Assembly (NCBI RefSeq): GCF_019279795.1
Contig: NC_056733.1
Span: forward strand, 1,120,590,907 to 1,120,654,906
Reading direction: 5' to 3'
Length of the DNA stretch: 64,000 nucleotides
Source of the DNA: Protopterus annectens
Taxonomy: Eukaryota; Chordata; Ceratodontiformes; Protopteridae
The position numbers were made by a program, and so were the translations under genes. Under the pieces are notes generated by a model. It saw only the letters and a list, made by a program, of their open reading frames with translations, had not been told where the DNA came from and searched no databases. How positions within the stretch are numbered: the first letter of the stretch is position 1; every line of letters begins with the position of its first letter. Below are positions 1 to 10,229 of the stretch, in pieces.

Positions 1-1353
1 GTATGTCATCTGGACCAACAACCTTTCCGTTTCATAGCTATCCTTACTTCCTCCTTGCTAATCCACTGCACTTCATGATTCACTATCTGCACATCATCCA
101 ACCTTCTCTCCCTCTCATTCTCTTATCTTTACTAGCTCTGTCCCTCTGTCTAGCCAACCGGTACTGGTCCTTTTCTCCCTCCTTAGTGTCCAGCCTTTTA
201 TACAACTCTTCATATGCCTTATCCTTAGTCTTCGCCACCTCACTTTGCCATGCACCTCATCTCCTTACACTCTTGTCTACTTTCTTCATCTCTGACAATC
301 CCACTTCTTCGCCAACCTCTTTCTCTGTATACTCTCCTGTACTTCTTCATTCCACCCCCAGGTCTCCTTGTCCTCCTTCCTCTTTCCAGATGTTACACCA
401 AGCACCCTTCTAGCCATCTCTCTTAGTAGCTCTGCTGTAGTTACCCATCTATTCGGTAACTCTTCACTGCCACCCATTGCCTGTCTCCTCCCTGAACATC
501 ACCTCACAATTACCCTTTTTCAATTTCCACCATTTCATCCTTGGTGCTGCCCTCACACTCATCCTCCTCCTCTTGATCACCAATGTCATCCTACAAACCA
601 CCATCCTATGCTGCCTAACTACACTTCCCCTGCCACCACTTTACAGTCTCCAATCTCCTTCAGATTGGCCCTTCTACATAAGATATAATCCACCTGTGTG
701 CGTCTTCCTCCACTCTTGTATGTCACCCTATGCTCCTCCCTCTTGTTAAAAATACGTATTCATCACAGCCATGTCCATCCTTTTCGCAAAATCCACTACC
801 ATCTGACCTTCTCCATTCCTTTGCTTAACACCGTACCTACCCATCACTTCCTCGTCCCCTCTGTTCCCTTCACCAACATACCCATTGAAATCTGCTCCAA
901 TCACCAGTCTCTCACCCTTTGGTACGGTCATCACCACTTCAACTCGCTCCAAAATTTTTCTTTCTCATCCATCACACACCCAACTTGTGGAGCAATATGC
1001 ACTAACAACGTTCATCATTACACCATCAATTTCCAGATTCATAAACCTCACTCTATCCGACACTCTCTTCACCTCCAAAACACTCTTAGCAACAACAGTA
1101 GCCCAATATCCGCCAGCACCCTGTTGGCCAACAGTACTGGTGGTGGTCTTTGTTAACCTGGGCCTCGACCGATCTGGTATGAGTTTCTGTACAGTTTTCT
1201 GCATTTGTGATGTGGTACAATTTTATGCCGGATGCCCTTCCTGACGCAACCCTCCCCATTTATCCAGGCTTGGGACCGGCACAAAGAAATGCACTGGCTT
1301 GTGCATCCAGCTAAACCATATAACTTGCATGACGACACTGCATAGTAACACAA
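1..1353 (-). mobile_element. RTE-like LINE remnant, leader and endonuclease part
   Basis: Read on the minus strand, positions 1204-952 give RVSDRVRFMNLEIDG and NVVSAYCSTSWV, and 952-746 give the APE-type endonuclease motif GADFNGYVGEGNRGDEEV followed by DFAKRMDMAVMNTYF. Further on (477-286) is a charged linker that in this LINE type lies between endonuclease and reverse transcriptase. The leader at about 1353-1150 joins directly to the middle of the endonuclease, so the N-terminal catalytic part seems deleted. The remainder runs off the left window edge before any RT motif. Several frameshifts make it a dead copy. The RTE clade is inferred from motif wording. The endonuclease-type LINE call is firmer than the clade. 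Confidence 0.7.
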
Positions 1354-1999
1354 TGTAAACTACCACACCCAACACCCAAAGTGAATTCTAGTGTGACTTT
1401 TTAACTCAAAGTGCACACTGTCACAGCATCTGTGGTCTAACAACTTTCTAAGGGAATTTCATTAATACAAATTTATTTGGTTTTGACCAGAATTCTTAAA
1501 CCAAGGAGTTGAAAGGAATGCTGCAACCTCTACCTAATGACAGAGGACCTTATGGCCATCACCATAGCATAGTAGTAGTGATGGTGGTAAAACATCACTT
1601 GTGTCAACACTGTATCACCCCAGATGGGACCCGAACCCACCATCCCTGGCTTATACCTTGAGCATTAATGCATACTTTTGAGTCACCTCTTACTTAAAAG
1701 TTCATTACAAAATGATATACAAAGCATGGAGGTGTTAAAAGCAAGCAGCTCAGAATGAGTACAGCAAGGCGAGCACACCATGACTTAGTACCAAATCCTG
1801 TGACAATAATATAGATATTTATGAACTCGTGTAAATGCTCCCATAACTATTACCACAAACTGTAAAGTGTTAAAGTGCCCCCTTTTGTGAGATACTAACC
1901 ATGCATCTGCTGCCTAAAAATAATGGATCCTCAGCAAATATCTGACGCACAGCACCACATGGTTGGGACTCAGAATAAGCTTTGAAACAAAACTGGACT
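1354..1999. other. Non-coding stretch, no gene recognised
   Basis: Apart from the SINE-like B box near 1640 I see no coding frame or known repeat motif. The left terminus expected for the following DIRS-A copy is not present here, so the junction with A1 is unresolved. Confidence 0.4.
1590..1730 (-). mobile_element. tRNA-derived SINE, degenerate
   Basis: On the minus strand the stretch near 1650-1625 reads GGTGGGTTCGGGTCCCATC, close to a polymerase III B box (GGTTCGANNCC). It is preceded at about the right distance by a degenerate A-box-like stretch near 1690-1665. The downstream body has a short repetitive run of TAC/TAG triplets near 1565-1590. No clean target duplication was found, so the ends are approximate. 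Confidence 0.5.
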
Positions 2000-2317
2000 T
2001 CACCCTGCAAATAAAGAAAATTTGGGTTGAAGCTGCCAAGGTAGAGATCAAAAAGACTGATTTGCTTTGCCAGCCTCTTCAATCCTTCACCTGGACAGCC
2101 CAGCCCACCTCAGCCCTCCTACCTATCCTGACCCTACCTGTTCTCCACCTCCCCCTTCCCCCCACTGAAACCGGAGTCCAAGCTGAACTTCCTCCGACAA
2201 ATGACTGCTTGCTGCGCTGTTCTCAGACCGATGGATACTCTTAGGCCTAGAAGCCAGGCCATGCCTAAAAAATCTATTTCTAGCCACCATCTTACTCCTG
2301 CTCCACCCCCTCCCCCA

Positions 2318-3290
2318 CTCCCAAATGCTTAAAATGGCGGAGAATCTCATCTCCCTTATCAGGGGTAGTCAGGCCACAACTTCTAAAAGGAAAGACACCC
2401 TTCTCCTGAAATACTGACAGAACAGGATTCTGAGGAATCTGATTATTCAGATTTTGAAGAGGAACAACCACCTCTGACTGCTCATGTGGATTCAGATGCA
2501 GAGGAATACATTCCTTCTGCCTCCCCACCAGAAGGCCTTTCCTTTGGGGAAACCCTTCACACTCTCAGGGAACATTTCCACTGGGAATCCAGGACTTCCC
2601 TCCGTCTAAGAAAAGGCTGTTTCTAGACCTGCCCCAGCACAGACACTTGGCCATCCCCCCTTATCTTAGTAATGGTGGATGTCCATGAATCCAGCTTAGC
2701 CCTTGATGCCCTCCCACCTGCTCCCAGTAAACCTGACTGGTCTTAACGGATTCTCACAAATATCTGCACAGAAATCCTGCTGCAGACCCTGAGGTCGTTA
2801 CACAAGGACCTAAAGGAGCTAAGGCTAGTTCTGCAAAGAATCCCATTCCTTTTGACAAGGATTCCAGAGCTTTGGACAGATGTGGTAAAAGTGTACACCT
2901 CTGCAACCTTGACTATCACAGCACTCAACTGTCTGTCCTGTATGTTAAAATATCAGCACACACTTGAACTGTTAAAACAAAAGATTTCAACTTTACCTGA
3001 CTGTGCCAATTCGAAAAAGTTAGCAGTTTTACTGCACTCTACTTGTCAAGTGGCCAAACACTCATTACACTGTGGATATGATGCCCTAGAAGCCTCAAGC
3101 AGGGCAGCTGTCAGGATCTGTCATTAGGAGACATGCATGGTTGAAGGCACAACCTTTTCCCTGTTCATGTCAAGTCTAAATTGATGCACCCTTTGATCCA
3201 AGGGCTGCTTGTTTGGAGTAAAAGCAGAAGTTCTTAAAAAGATGAAAGACTAAGCAAAATCTATGCAAACAGTAAAAGATTTCTTTCAGG
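2318..3290 (+). pseudogene. DIRS-A gag fragment (A1)
   Basis: The gag linker motif MLKMAENLISLIRGSQ is encoded near 2322-2370. It is followed by acidic stretches, GETLHTLREHFH-like remnants near 2550, and the conserved C-terminal block containing SLHCGYDALEASSRAAV at about 3060-3112, then RRHAWL near 3128-3145. The frame changes several times between these blocks. The N-terminal cysteine/histidine domain seen in other copies is not recognisable. DIRS gag is the presumed particle protein; no functional product is expected here. Confidence 0.7.
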
Positions 3291-3489
3291 TACAACTTCC
3301 AAGGTTTCTCTCTAAGCACTGGCCCTTTCCTGCACCTAGCAGATAAGGGCAAAGTAAGCCCTTCAAGGACAGGACCACCCAGCCCCCTATCCCCAGGGAC
3401 AGCAGAACCAAACAGTGGACCACTTCCACCTCAAAGGCAGGGAGTTCTAAGCCATTACTCTGACAAAAACTCTTGACTCCCTCTTCTCT

Positions 3490-3505
3490 CCCCCCCCCCC
3501 CCCCC
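3490..3505 (+). repeat. Poly-C tract
   Basis: A 16-base run of C lies between gag and pol of A1. Similar homopolymer C or G runs occur near 4779, 13302, 18582, 31508 and 40890. Confidence 0.9.
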
Positions 3506-3599
3506 TCTGCCCTCTTTTCACTCACCAAAAGCTAGGAGGAAGGCTCTCCCTCTGCAAAGGACCAATGAGTCTTAAAGATAATTTTTCAGGGATACAAAT

Positions 3600-4354
3600 T
3601 CTCTTAACGAACTCCCAGTTCCAAGAGGGTACCCAGACTTGCCTCTAAATCAGTGGGCAAAGGCATTGAAACCAGTGCAAACTCAGCTCAAACAGGCAAA
3701 GGCTTTTATTTCAGACTATTCCTTGTTCCCAGAAAAGAGGGCACTTGGCGCCATCTATCCATACCGAGCACTTCCTTGGTGGAACCCAAATTCAAAATGT
3801 TAACTTTGCAGCAGCTGCTGCCTATGCTGACAAAATGCCTGGTTAGTGACCCTAAACCTAAAAGATGCCTACCTCCACATCCGCATAATGCTCACAACAC
3901 TTTCAGTTCTCTGTGCTACTCTTTGGCTTATCTACTGCTCCCAGGATTCAGCAAATGCTTAGCCCCGGCCATAGCATTTTGGCAACTGAATCCTGCCTCA
4001 TTCAGGCAGAGTGCAAAGAAAAGCTGCTCCAGGACCTCCTCTGTCAAAACCCTCCTAACCTCCTTAGGATTCACCATCGAGAAGAAATCAAAGCAACACC
4101 CTCCAGGAAGATCATTGTCTTGGGAGCACTGCTGGACACAGCATCCCAAATGGTTTTCCTTTTCCCCAGAAAAGCAGAGCTTCCTGCCTCTCTAACCTAG
4201 CTGGCTTCCAGAAGTCACTTCACTGCAAGGAAGTTCCTGAAAGCCTTTGGGTACATGGCATCTTGCATACTTCTAATTCCTCTGGCTAGGCTTCATATGA
4301 GAACTTCATTGGTATCTAAGGAACCTTTGGTATCTGCACTCTCTGCCTCTAGAG

Positions 4355-4395
<41 letters not shown>

Positions 4396-4678
4396 CCCCT
4401 GTATAAGGGCAGTGTTTCTGTGGTGGGCAGGGGCCTGTGCCAAGAACAAGGGTCTTCCCTTAATCCTCCATCCAACCGGGCAGACCATCACTACCAACGC
4501 CTCAGATTGCTTGGGGCGCTCACCTGGCAGGTGCACCCAAGGTATTTGGGATGCCCAGCATCTTCCCTTGCACATCAACCAGAAGGAAATGATGGCAGTA
4601 CAAATGACTGGCATCCTTCAAACCCCATCTCAGGCCAGGGGTTCTACTTATGAAAACAGAAACACAACAGTAATGTGA
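3600..4678 (+). pseudogene. DIRS-A pol fragment, RT and start of RNase H (A1)
   Basis: Motifs FKMLTLQQLLPMLTK (3797-3841) and a LNLKDAYLHI-like run (about 3846-3890) mark the RT fingers/palm entry. Blocks near 4060-4160 match the post-catalytic KEIKATPSRKIIVLGALLDTA region. Reading frames shift repeatedly and the YLDD block is degraded. The text stops at the RNase H motif TVMW (near 4670-4678), where the MITE-like sequence begins. The CT microsatellite at 4356-4392 lies inside this gene. Confidence 0.7.
4356..4392 (+). repeat. (CT)n microsatellite
   Basis: About 18 uninterrupted CT units lie within the decayed pol of A1. On translation they give a meaningless serine-leucine or arginine-glutamate run. 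Confidence 0.95.
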
Positions 4679-4960
4679 ATTGCGAACGCTATATAATCTG
4701 TCAATCCCCGAAAACCCAAAATGTCAAACTCTTTCCCAGTTAAAAAAAAAATCAAAACACAGCAGGGAGGCTTCACCCCCCCCCCCCTACTTAAATATAC
4801 CAACGCTGAGATTGCACCACATTGGAGGAAATGGCAAAGTCCCGAAAACGGACCAGTGATTTTTTTCTCTAGTGAAAAAAATTGCTGATCCCGTGCATTT
4901 GGTATTTTGCCATTTCGCATAATGACAAAAACACGGTGATACAGTTAATGGGTTCTGGAT
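4679..4960. mobile_element. MITE-like sequence related to the one at 18485-18905
   Basis: It begins immediately after the RNase H motif of A1. It shares a central block with the well-bounded MITE at 18485-18905: an A-run, a GCAGGGAGGCTT-like step, a C-run, then CTACTTAAATATACC and CTGAGATTGCACC-like text. Imperfect inverted similarity exists between 4705-4735 and 4895-4930. I could not identify a target duplication, and the right side does not return to RNase H. Confidence 0.5.
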
Positions 4961-5034
4961 GTGCTTTGTTTTTTAATATGTGCGATCAATAAAACATTAG
5001 ATTTTATTTTGGTGAAACTTCCAGTGCCTTATTT

Positions 5035-5197
5035 TTGGTTATCAGTTGCCTTGCTTTATAGCACTGTGACTACCTGACATCAGTCAACAAGCGACAGCAG
5101 CCAAGGGCTACCACAGCAGGAATAGCCTACAGGTGATGACTGCAACAGTGAATAAACTGTAACATCTACATTTATGGTAAGTGTACACAACTGTACT
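5035..5197 (+). repeat. Right inverted terminal repeat of A1
   Basis: It contains GTGATGACTGCAACAGTGAA (5133-5152), ACATCTACATTTATGGTAAG and the terminal CTGTACT (ends 5197), matching the right ends of A3-A6. The upstream part (5045-5100) is a diverged match to the A5 repeat at 56405-56470. Confidence 0.8.
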
Positions 5198-6830
5198 TTC
5201 TGTTGCCATGATTGAGTTTTCTTCTAAATTACTAAACTGTCTGCATCAGTTCCAGTATAGCTTTTGTTCATTGTTGGAAGGCAAGTTATTGGTCTATAGT
5301 TAAGATACCGTACAGGTTCACTCCTGAGGAGATTCACTTGTTAGCCAGGTTGGTGTGTGGCTGGGTTGCACATGCAAGTAGTTCTTGCTGTGGTCTAAGT
5401 CATTGGTAATGCTTTTAGCCAGAAGTTTGAGTGCTGTATTTGGGCTTGGGGTTTTCCATTTAGTTTTTCTTAATTGTTTTTCTGTGGCAGTTAATCACAT
5501 TTCATATCCTGTACATTTGAACTTGTTTTCTGTCCGTTCAGCATCTTTGTGGTCTTCATAAATTTCCCTAATGTGTCTCTGGTGGTTCTCATGTTTTTGG
5601 GCCCTTGCAGAATTGCTTATTTTGTACTTCGCAGTTTTTTTCTGCCTGTGCTGATATCTAATGTATTTGCAGTAGTGTGCGACAAAGCATAGTCTCTTGT
5701 ACTGTGTAATGCTTTCCTCACATCTGAATATTTTTGTTCTGGTCCCTCTTCTAGTTTCATTCTCTATTGAATGCTTACATAATGGCATTTTATTTCTTCC
5801 TTTCTTTCCATTATTGCTCTTTTTTTCGTGGTAAGACTTGCTAGGTAATATATCATATTCAATTTTATCACAAGTGTTAGACATCCAATAACAGATTAAC
5901 AGGAATTAGTCTTTACTTTTGTAATCAATTTCTTTCATCAATCTTGTGTCTATGCATCTCAAATCAAGCAACTCTTCCTTTAGATAATTTTCTTCTCAAT
6001 TTTGGCACATTCTTTGTTTTATGACATTCTACAGAAAGTTCCATGATGTCTTCGTGTCATTCTCCAACTGTATCCTGTCTCATCTGTTGCCCCTTTGTAT
6101 GAACTCATTGGCCCGTTACTCCAACACTGCCCATGTCCAGGTTGCCATGGGTTCTTCCTCCTTCCTTTGCTGTGCAACTCAACATTTATACTGCTTTCTT
6201 ACTGAAGACTCATGTGCATAGTTGTGACAAAGGATCAGGTGCTTCCTGTTTCTCCTTAATTTGGGGACTCCTTGTTCATACTGTGCTGTTAGCAGAGTTT
6301 TGTTTTTTTCTACACTAAATCCTTCACTTGCAGGCAATCCATAACTTCAGTTTCTATTTCTTTAATTTCTGTTGCTAATCCTGTTGCATTTTCTTTTTCT
6401 TTTCTGTTTTGAAATTTGTCATATCTGGCATGTATTTCTCTGCAAATGTGTTTTTGTTTGTATTTAGTTTGGCTTTCTGCTTTGCATAAATATGGCACCA
6501 TAGCAGATATTTTCTTTCCCATGTCCTCCTTTCTTTTATACCTTTCAAAAAATCTCTGGATTTGTTTATTTTTGGACTTCCTCTGCCAATTTTTCCAGCC
6601 AGCCCAACATTTATGTAATGATTTTCATCAATCTCTGGTACTAATGAACATACTTTTTAAGCTTGTGACTGTGTTCTTTCCTCTAATTTCAATCTTGAAT
6701 ATCTGCTGTCTGGAAATTCTGGCTTCTTGCATAATAGTAACATTACATAATTTCTTCCTTATCAATCCACTCATCTTTATGGATTTTTTTGGCCTGTCAG
6801 TTTGATTTTTGACTACATCTGGGGGAACCC
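5198..6830 (-). mobile_element. LINE remnant with reverse transcriptase motif
   Basis: On the minus strand, 5338-5249 reads VNLLRSEPVRYLNYRPITC then LPTMNK. This resembles the NYRPITCLPTMYK block at the start of the RT domain in a group of vertebrate and invertebrate LINEs. Upstream, in other frames, are NFWLKALPMT and LDHSKNYLHVQPSHTPTWLT (5460-5341), then a basic linker with EDHKDAERTENK (about 5530-5560). A lysine-rich segment at 6522-6310 (minus) may be more of the same protein. The copy stops at 5198, where A1 inserted. Clade is uncertain (R2/R4 or L1-like). Confidence 0.6.
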
Positions 6831-7039
6831 TTTCAACTTTGCTTTTCCCGATGTTAGGAAAGTTTCCATGTCTGTAGGATTTTACAGTGCCATTTATCTA
6901 GTCCTGGCACCAGTGCACACACCAAGAATTGGTACATTTTTATGCTGGGACTTGTGTTCCCAGCTGTCCTTTTTCAGTTTACTGCTCTCCATGGTATAAG
7001 CTATATAAAACACGTTCAGTCAGTGTTTTGGTGAGATTT

Positions 7040-7650
7040 TTTGATGCGTCTACCACGTGAAAGTACTCACTTTAGTATTTTTGGAGTCCTTCATAATCTT
7101 TAGAACTCTTATCAGTGTGAAAGCATACAGGAACATTCCCGTCTGTGGGAATGAGAGTATCTGTCCCCAAGCCTGTTTACAAGAAATCCTGGAGCAGAAT
7201 TTCTTCAGATGTCTGTTTTGAGCAGAGGCTGATCTATTTAAGGTGTGCCCACAGGTGTCAATTCTTGGAAGACCACCCTCTTGGTGTAATTTCCATTTGT
7301 AAGGGTATGTCCTGGTCCTGCTCAGCTTGTCTGCTACAGTGCTTTGCTCTAGATGAATGTATGATGACTGAGGAGTCTGCAAAGGGGGTAAAATGTGGTA
7401 GGCTTTTGTTTATATACCACAAATGTCTGTGGTATCTAACTTTGATATCCTGAAGACTAGAGATTAATGCCTTAGTTTCAAGCTTCTCTCCTCCTATAGT
7501 AAATTGCCACCTTGACAGCCCTAATTTCATTCCCCTTGCTGGAAGACTGGTTGCAACGGGTGTGATATTGTTTCAGGTAAGTTATATTTTTCTCACTAAT
7601 CCCTTTCAGGGTCACAGCCATGTAGTCTTGTGGCTATCATTTTGATGCAT
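7040..7650 (-). pseudogene. Antisense DIRS pol fragment (RNase H and C-terminal region)
   Basis: The minus strand from about 7640 downward shows RNase H remnants similar to EIRAV and a YPLCRL-like run. Then come VADKLSRTRTYPYKWKLH (near 7330-7278) and LKKFCSRISCKQAWG with MFLYAFTLIRVLKIMKD (about 7205-7090). These match the order in DIRS pol: ADLSRN-DPHEWKLH, then KFCS...AW.VDA...YAFPPLP..KVL. The FLYAF spelling is closest to DIRS-C (FLYAFP at 20560 and 61420). It is the only DIRS fragment in the window on the minus strand. Confidence 0.65.
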
Positions 7651-8233
7651 AGATTCCCCTCCCCGGTTGGCAAAAATTGACTTTGGTGTGTTTTTCATCT
7701 CATGTTGCTTAAGTTGTCTGAAAGCTTTCTGCAGTCAAAAATCTTTGTTGATGGTTTTTATGCTCATCCTTCCCTTTTCAGGGTAGTTTTAAGATGACTG
7801 ACCAAGATCTTTTTGTTCAAGAAGTGTATGGCTTATAGCCACAAAATCCCACTGCAGGATCTACAAAAATGTATTGCTTAGGGTCTGCATATTAGATGAA
7901 ATGTGAAAATTGTTACTTTGGGCCTAGAGTCTTTTCAGGCTGCGATCCAAGCTCTTGGTGCTTTCTCCGTGGCCAAGCTAGTCATGCATGCTTGCTTCCC
8001 TTACAGGACTCCGCTAAGAAGTCAGAAAAGTCTACGTGGGTATTTCGAGATAAGGGCAGGAATCCCCTTTAAGGTGGATCCAAAGAGTCTAGGCAGAGGT
8101 CTCTGGATGCCTTTGCAGCCCAAGGTCTCACTCCAAAGATCCCTCTGTCCTCTGATTTGCCATTCTTTTTCTCTGCTCAAAGGTCTGGTCAGGCTCTGGT
8201 CCAGTCCCCAGTTCCTTTTTTCTGCCAGATCTA
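7651..8233. other. Unclassified stretch upstream of A2
   Basis: There is a 120-codon open frame at 7903-8265 on the plus strand, but it runs into the A2 terminal repeat and has no recognisable domain. I treat it as non-coding or as eroded repeat. The stretch 6831-7039 is likewise unassigned. Confidence 0.35.
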
Positions 8234-8479
8234 GTGATCTTCGTGTTTCACTGTTGCAATCCTGACTTGTGGGTTTTTCCTGCTGTGAAAGTCCTTGGCT
8301 GGCCGACTTCTAGAGTAAAAAAAATCTCCCTCCCCCTAAGGCTGACAGGCATCCTTCCCTGGTGTCAGTGTGCTTGGGTATAAACTGAGCCATTCAATAC
8401 CATTACATTAGTCTTTTCTTGCCATGTCAGCCCAAAGCATTGTTTCAGTGAGTCTGTCTGTCCACACCAGTGAGAAGCC

Positions 8480-10180
8480 TTCTAAAGCAAAGTACCCTGT
8501 TGGACTTTAACTCATGTCAGATGAGGTTAATAGTGGTGTCCACTGTGGTAAGCAAATCCCACATTGAGACTTTCATACTTTTCAGTTGTCTAGACCTGGA
8601 TCTTGGCATCCCTAGATGTTCTCTTTTCATGTTGCAGTATTCTGATATGTGGGATCCTCTGCAACCATTCATCGTCTGCCAGTCCCCTAAGGCTTGATCA
8701 CTGAGCAAAGGTGAGGCACTTTCCCAGCCCCCTTCTGTGACTGCGGTGGTGGCTCAGGCCTCTATCGAGAGACCCTTATGAACTCTTGATATGCTGTTTG
8801 ATCCCTCAACTTCTACACAGGCCTTGACTTTCAATTCAATTGTTGGGTTTGGAGTTGCCCAGCGCACTGCTTCCGACGTGATTTTGTACCAGTGACGTTC
8901 CTTCGAGGCATCAGTCTAACAGATTGGCTTCAGGATTGGGGATATAGCTAGGCTAAAGCTATTTCTAAGGCTCTGCGTTGAGTCCTGTGCCTAGGCCAAC
9001 TGGCTCCCATTTAGCAGGTTAACAGCAAGACCTGGTCAGGACCACATCTCCTTACTCAGGAGTAGGTAACACCTGTTGAAGTCTTCCCCAAGGAAAAGGA
9101 AGAGGTATCCTACCCTTATAAGTTTTCTCTGACCCTCCTGATTCAGATGAGGATTCTGACCAGGAGAGGTCTGTTAGGAAGGACCCTTCCTTTTGAGGAT
9201 TCAGATTCTGAGGGGAATCTACCAGCGGCATCACCTCCTTGACTCCACGTTTTGGGAAACACCCCATGCCATGAGGGAACATTTATAATGGGAGGCAAAG
9301 GAATACCTGCAGTCTAAAGAGTTGGTGAGTTCCTTGACCTCCCAGAACACAAACCTTTGGCTATCCCTTCTGTATTGGAGGTGGTAGAGGATGTTTTTAT
9401 GGACTCTTCTCTGAAGCCCCTCAAGCCAGACAGGTTTTACAGGGTGCTGGACATGTATAAGTACCTCTTCAAAAACCCTTCTGCTGACCCAGAGATGGTC
9501 GCTCCATGTTCCAAAGGGAGCATGTTGGCTGTGAATCATCTAGGCTCTGAATCCTCTACCTATTGAGAAGGAAAGCAGGGCCCGTAATAGATTTTGCAAA
9601 AAGGCTACATATCCAATACCCTACCAATGAGGGCCCTTAACTGCCAGCTTTGTATGATAAAATACCAACAGTGTTCTAGGTAAAATGAAACAAGATTTCC
9701 TTTGGAGGACAAGAATATTTGTAAAGAATTGTTGGACCTTTGACATTCTAGCTTCCAGGTGGCTGGAAACTTTTTACACTGTGGCTGTGATGCTGTGGAG
9801 GCCTCTAGCCGAACCGCTGTGTCTGGCTAAGTCATTAGACTTGCTTAGCTTAGGGGAACAGACCCTGCCAGACCATGTCAAATGCAGACTTTTCCTATAT
9901 GCACCCCTTGATAAGGACTTTTTGGGCCAAAGGCGGAAGCTGTACTAAAAATAGAAGATAAAGCAAAATATTTGCAAAATGTCAAGAACTTTCTCCAACT
10001 TCCTACTCCTAGATTAGTAGGAATGTTCCCACTAAACACTGGGCCTTTCCCCCTCAAGCAGGTGGCGTCCAGAGGAAGCCTTGGAGGGAAAGGCCATCAC
10101 AAAAGCATGGTCAGGGGTCCTCAAGAACCCCCTAGGCAGGGGAGTTCTAGGTCATTGGGCCCTGGCAGAGAGCAGCAGTG
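8480..10180 (+). pseudogene. DIRS-A gag (A2), broken
   Basis: A remnant of the N-terminal Cys/His block (SKSHIETFILFSCLDLDLG) is at 8548-8604. The middle has IPSVLEVVEDVFMDSS followed by DRFYRVLDMYKYLFKNPSAD (9360-9490). The C-terminal conserved block HCGCDAVEASSRTAV lies near 9778-9825, followed by DKAKYLQNVKNFLQL (9957-9998). Many stops and frame changes separate these blocks. The gene order and the C-terminal block identify it as DIRS gag. Confidence 0.7.
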
Positions 10181-10229
10181 ACTTCCCCTACCCTCTCTAG
10201 GAAAAGATAGGAAGGCTATCCCTGTTCAA

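Larger units (their letters stand above)
2000..5197 (+). mobile_element. DIRS-A copy A1, left end missing, YR lost
   Basis: The copy carries recognisable gag (about 2320-3290) and RT/RNase H (about 3600-4678). After a MITE-like insert it jumps to a right inverted terminal repeat (about 5035-5197) that ends exactly with the family terminus CTGTACT. The whole YR gene and internal complementary region are absent. The left repeat is also absent, so the start is approximate. The right end abuts the middle of a LINE reverse transcriptase, which implies that A1 inserted into that LINE. Confidence 0.75.

Noticed and set aside
3-750. Open frames on the plus strand at 3-750
   Set aside because: They are antisense to the RTE-like LINE and contain only proline/serine/leucine-rich text without domain motifs.
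4306-4614. Arg/Glu-repeat protein on the minus strand
   Set aside because: It is the translated (CT)n microsatellite within decayed A1 pol.
5495-5884. 129-codon open frame on the minus strand as an independent gene
   Set aside because: It runs into the LINE RT signature on the same strand and looks like the linker of that LINE, not a host gene.
7903-8265. 120-codon open frame on the plus strand
   Set aside because: No recognisable domain, and its end lies inside the A2 terminal repeat.
8614-8700. Second DIRS-C left end (GATGTTCTCTTTTCATGTTG)
   Set aside because: It resembles the C1 and C2 left ends, but no DIRS-C gag follows and A2 gag text continues nearby; the match is too short to call an insertion.
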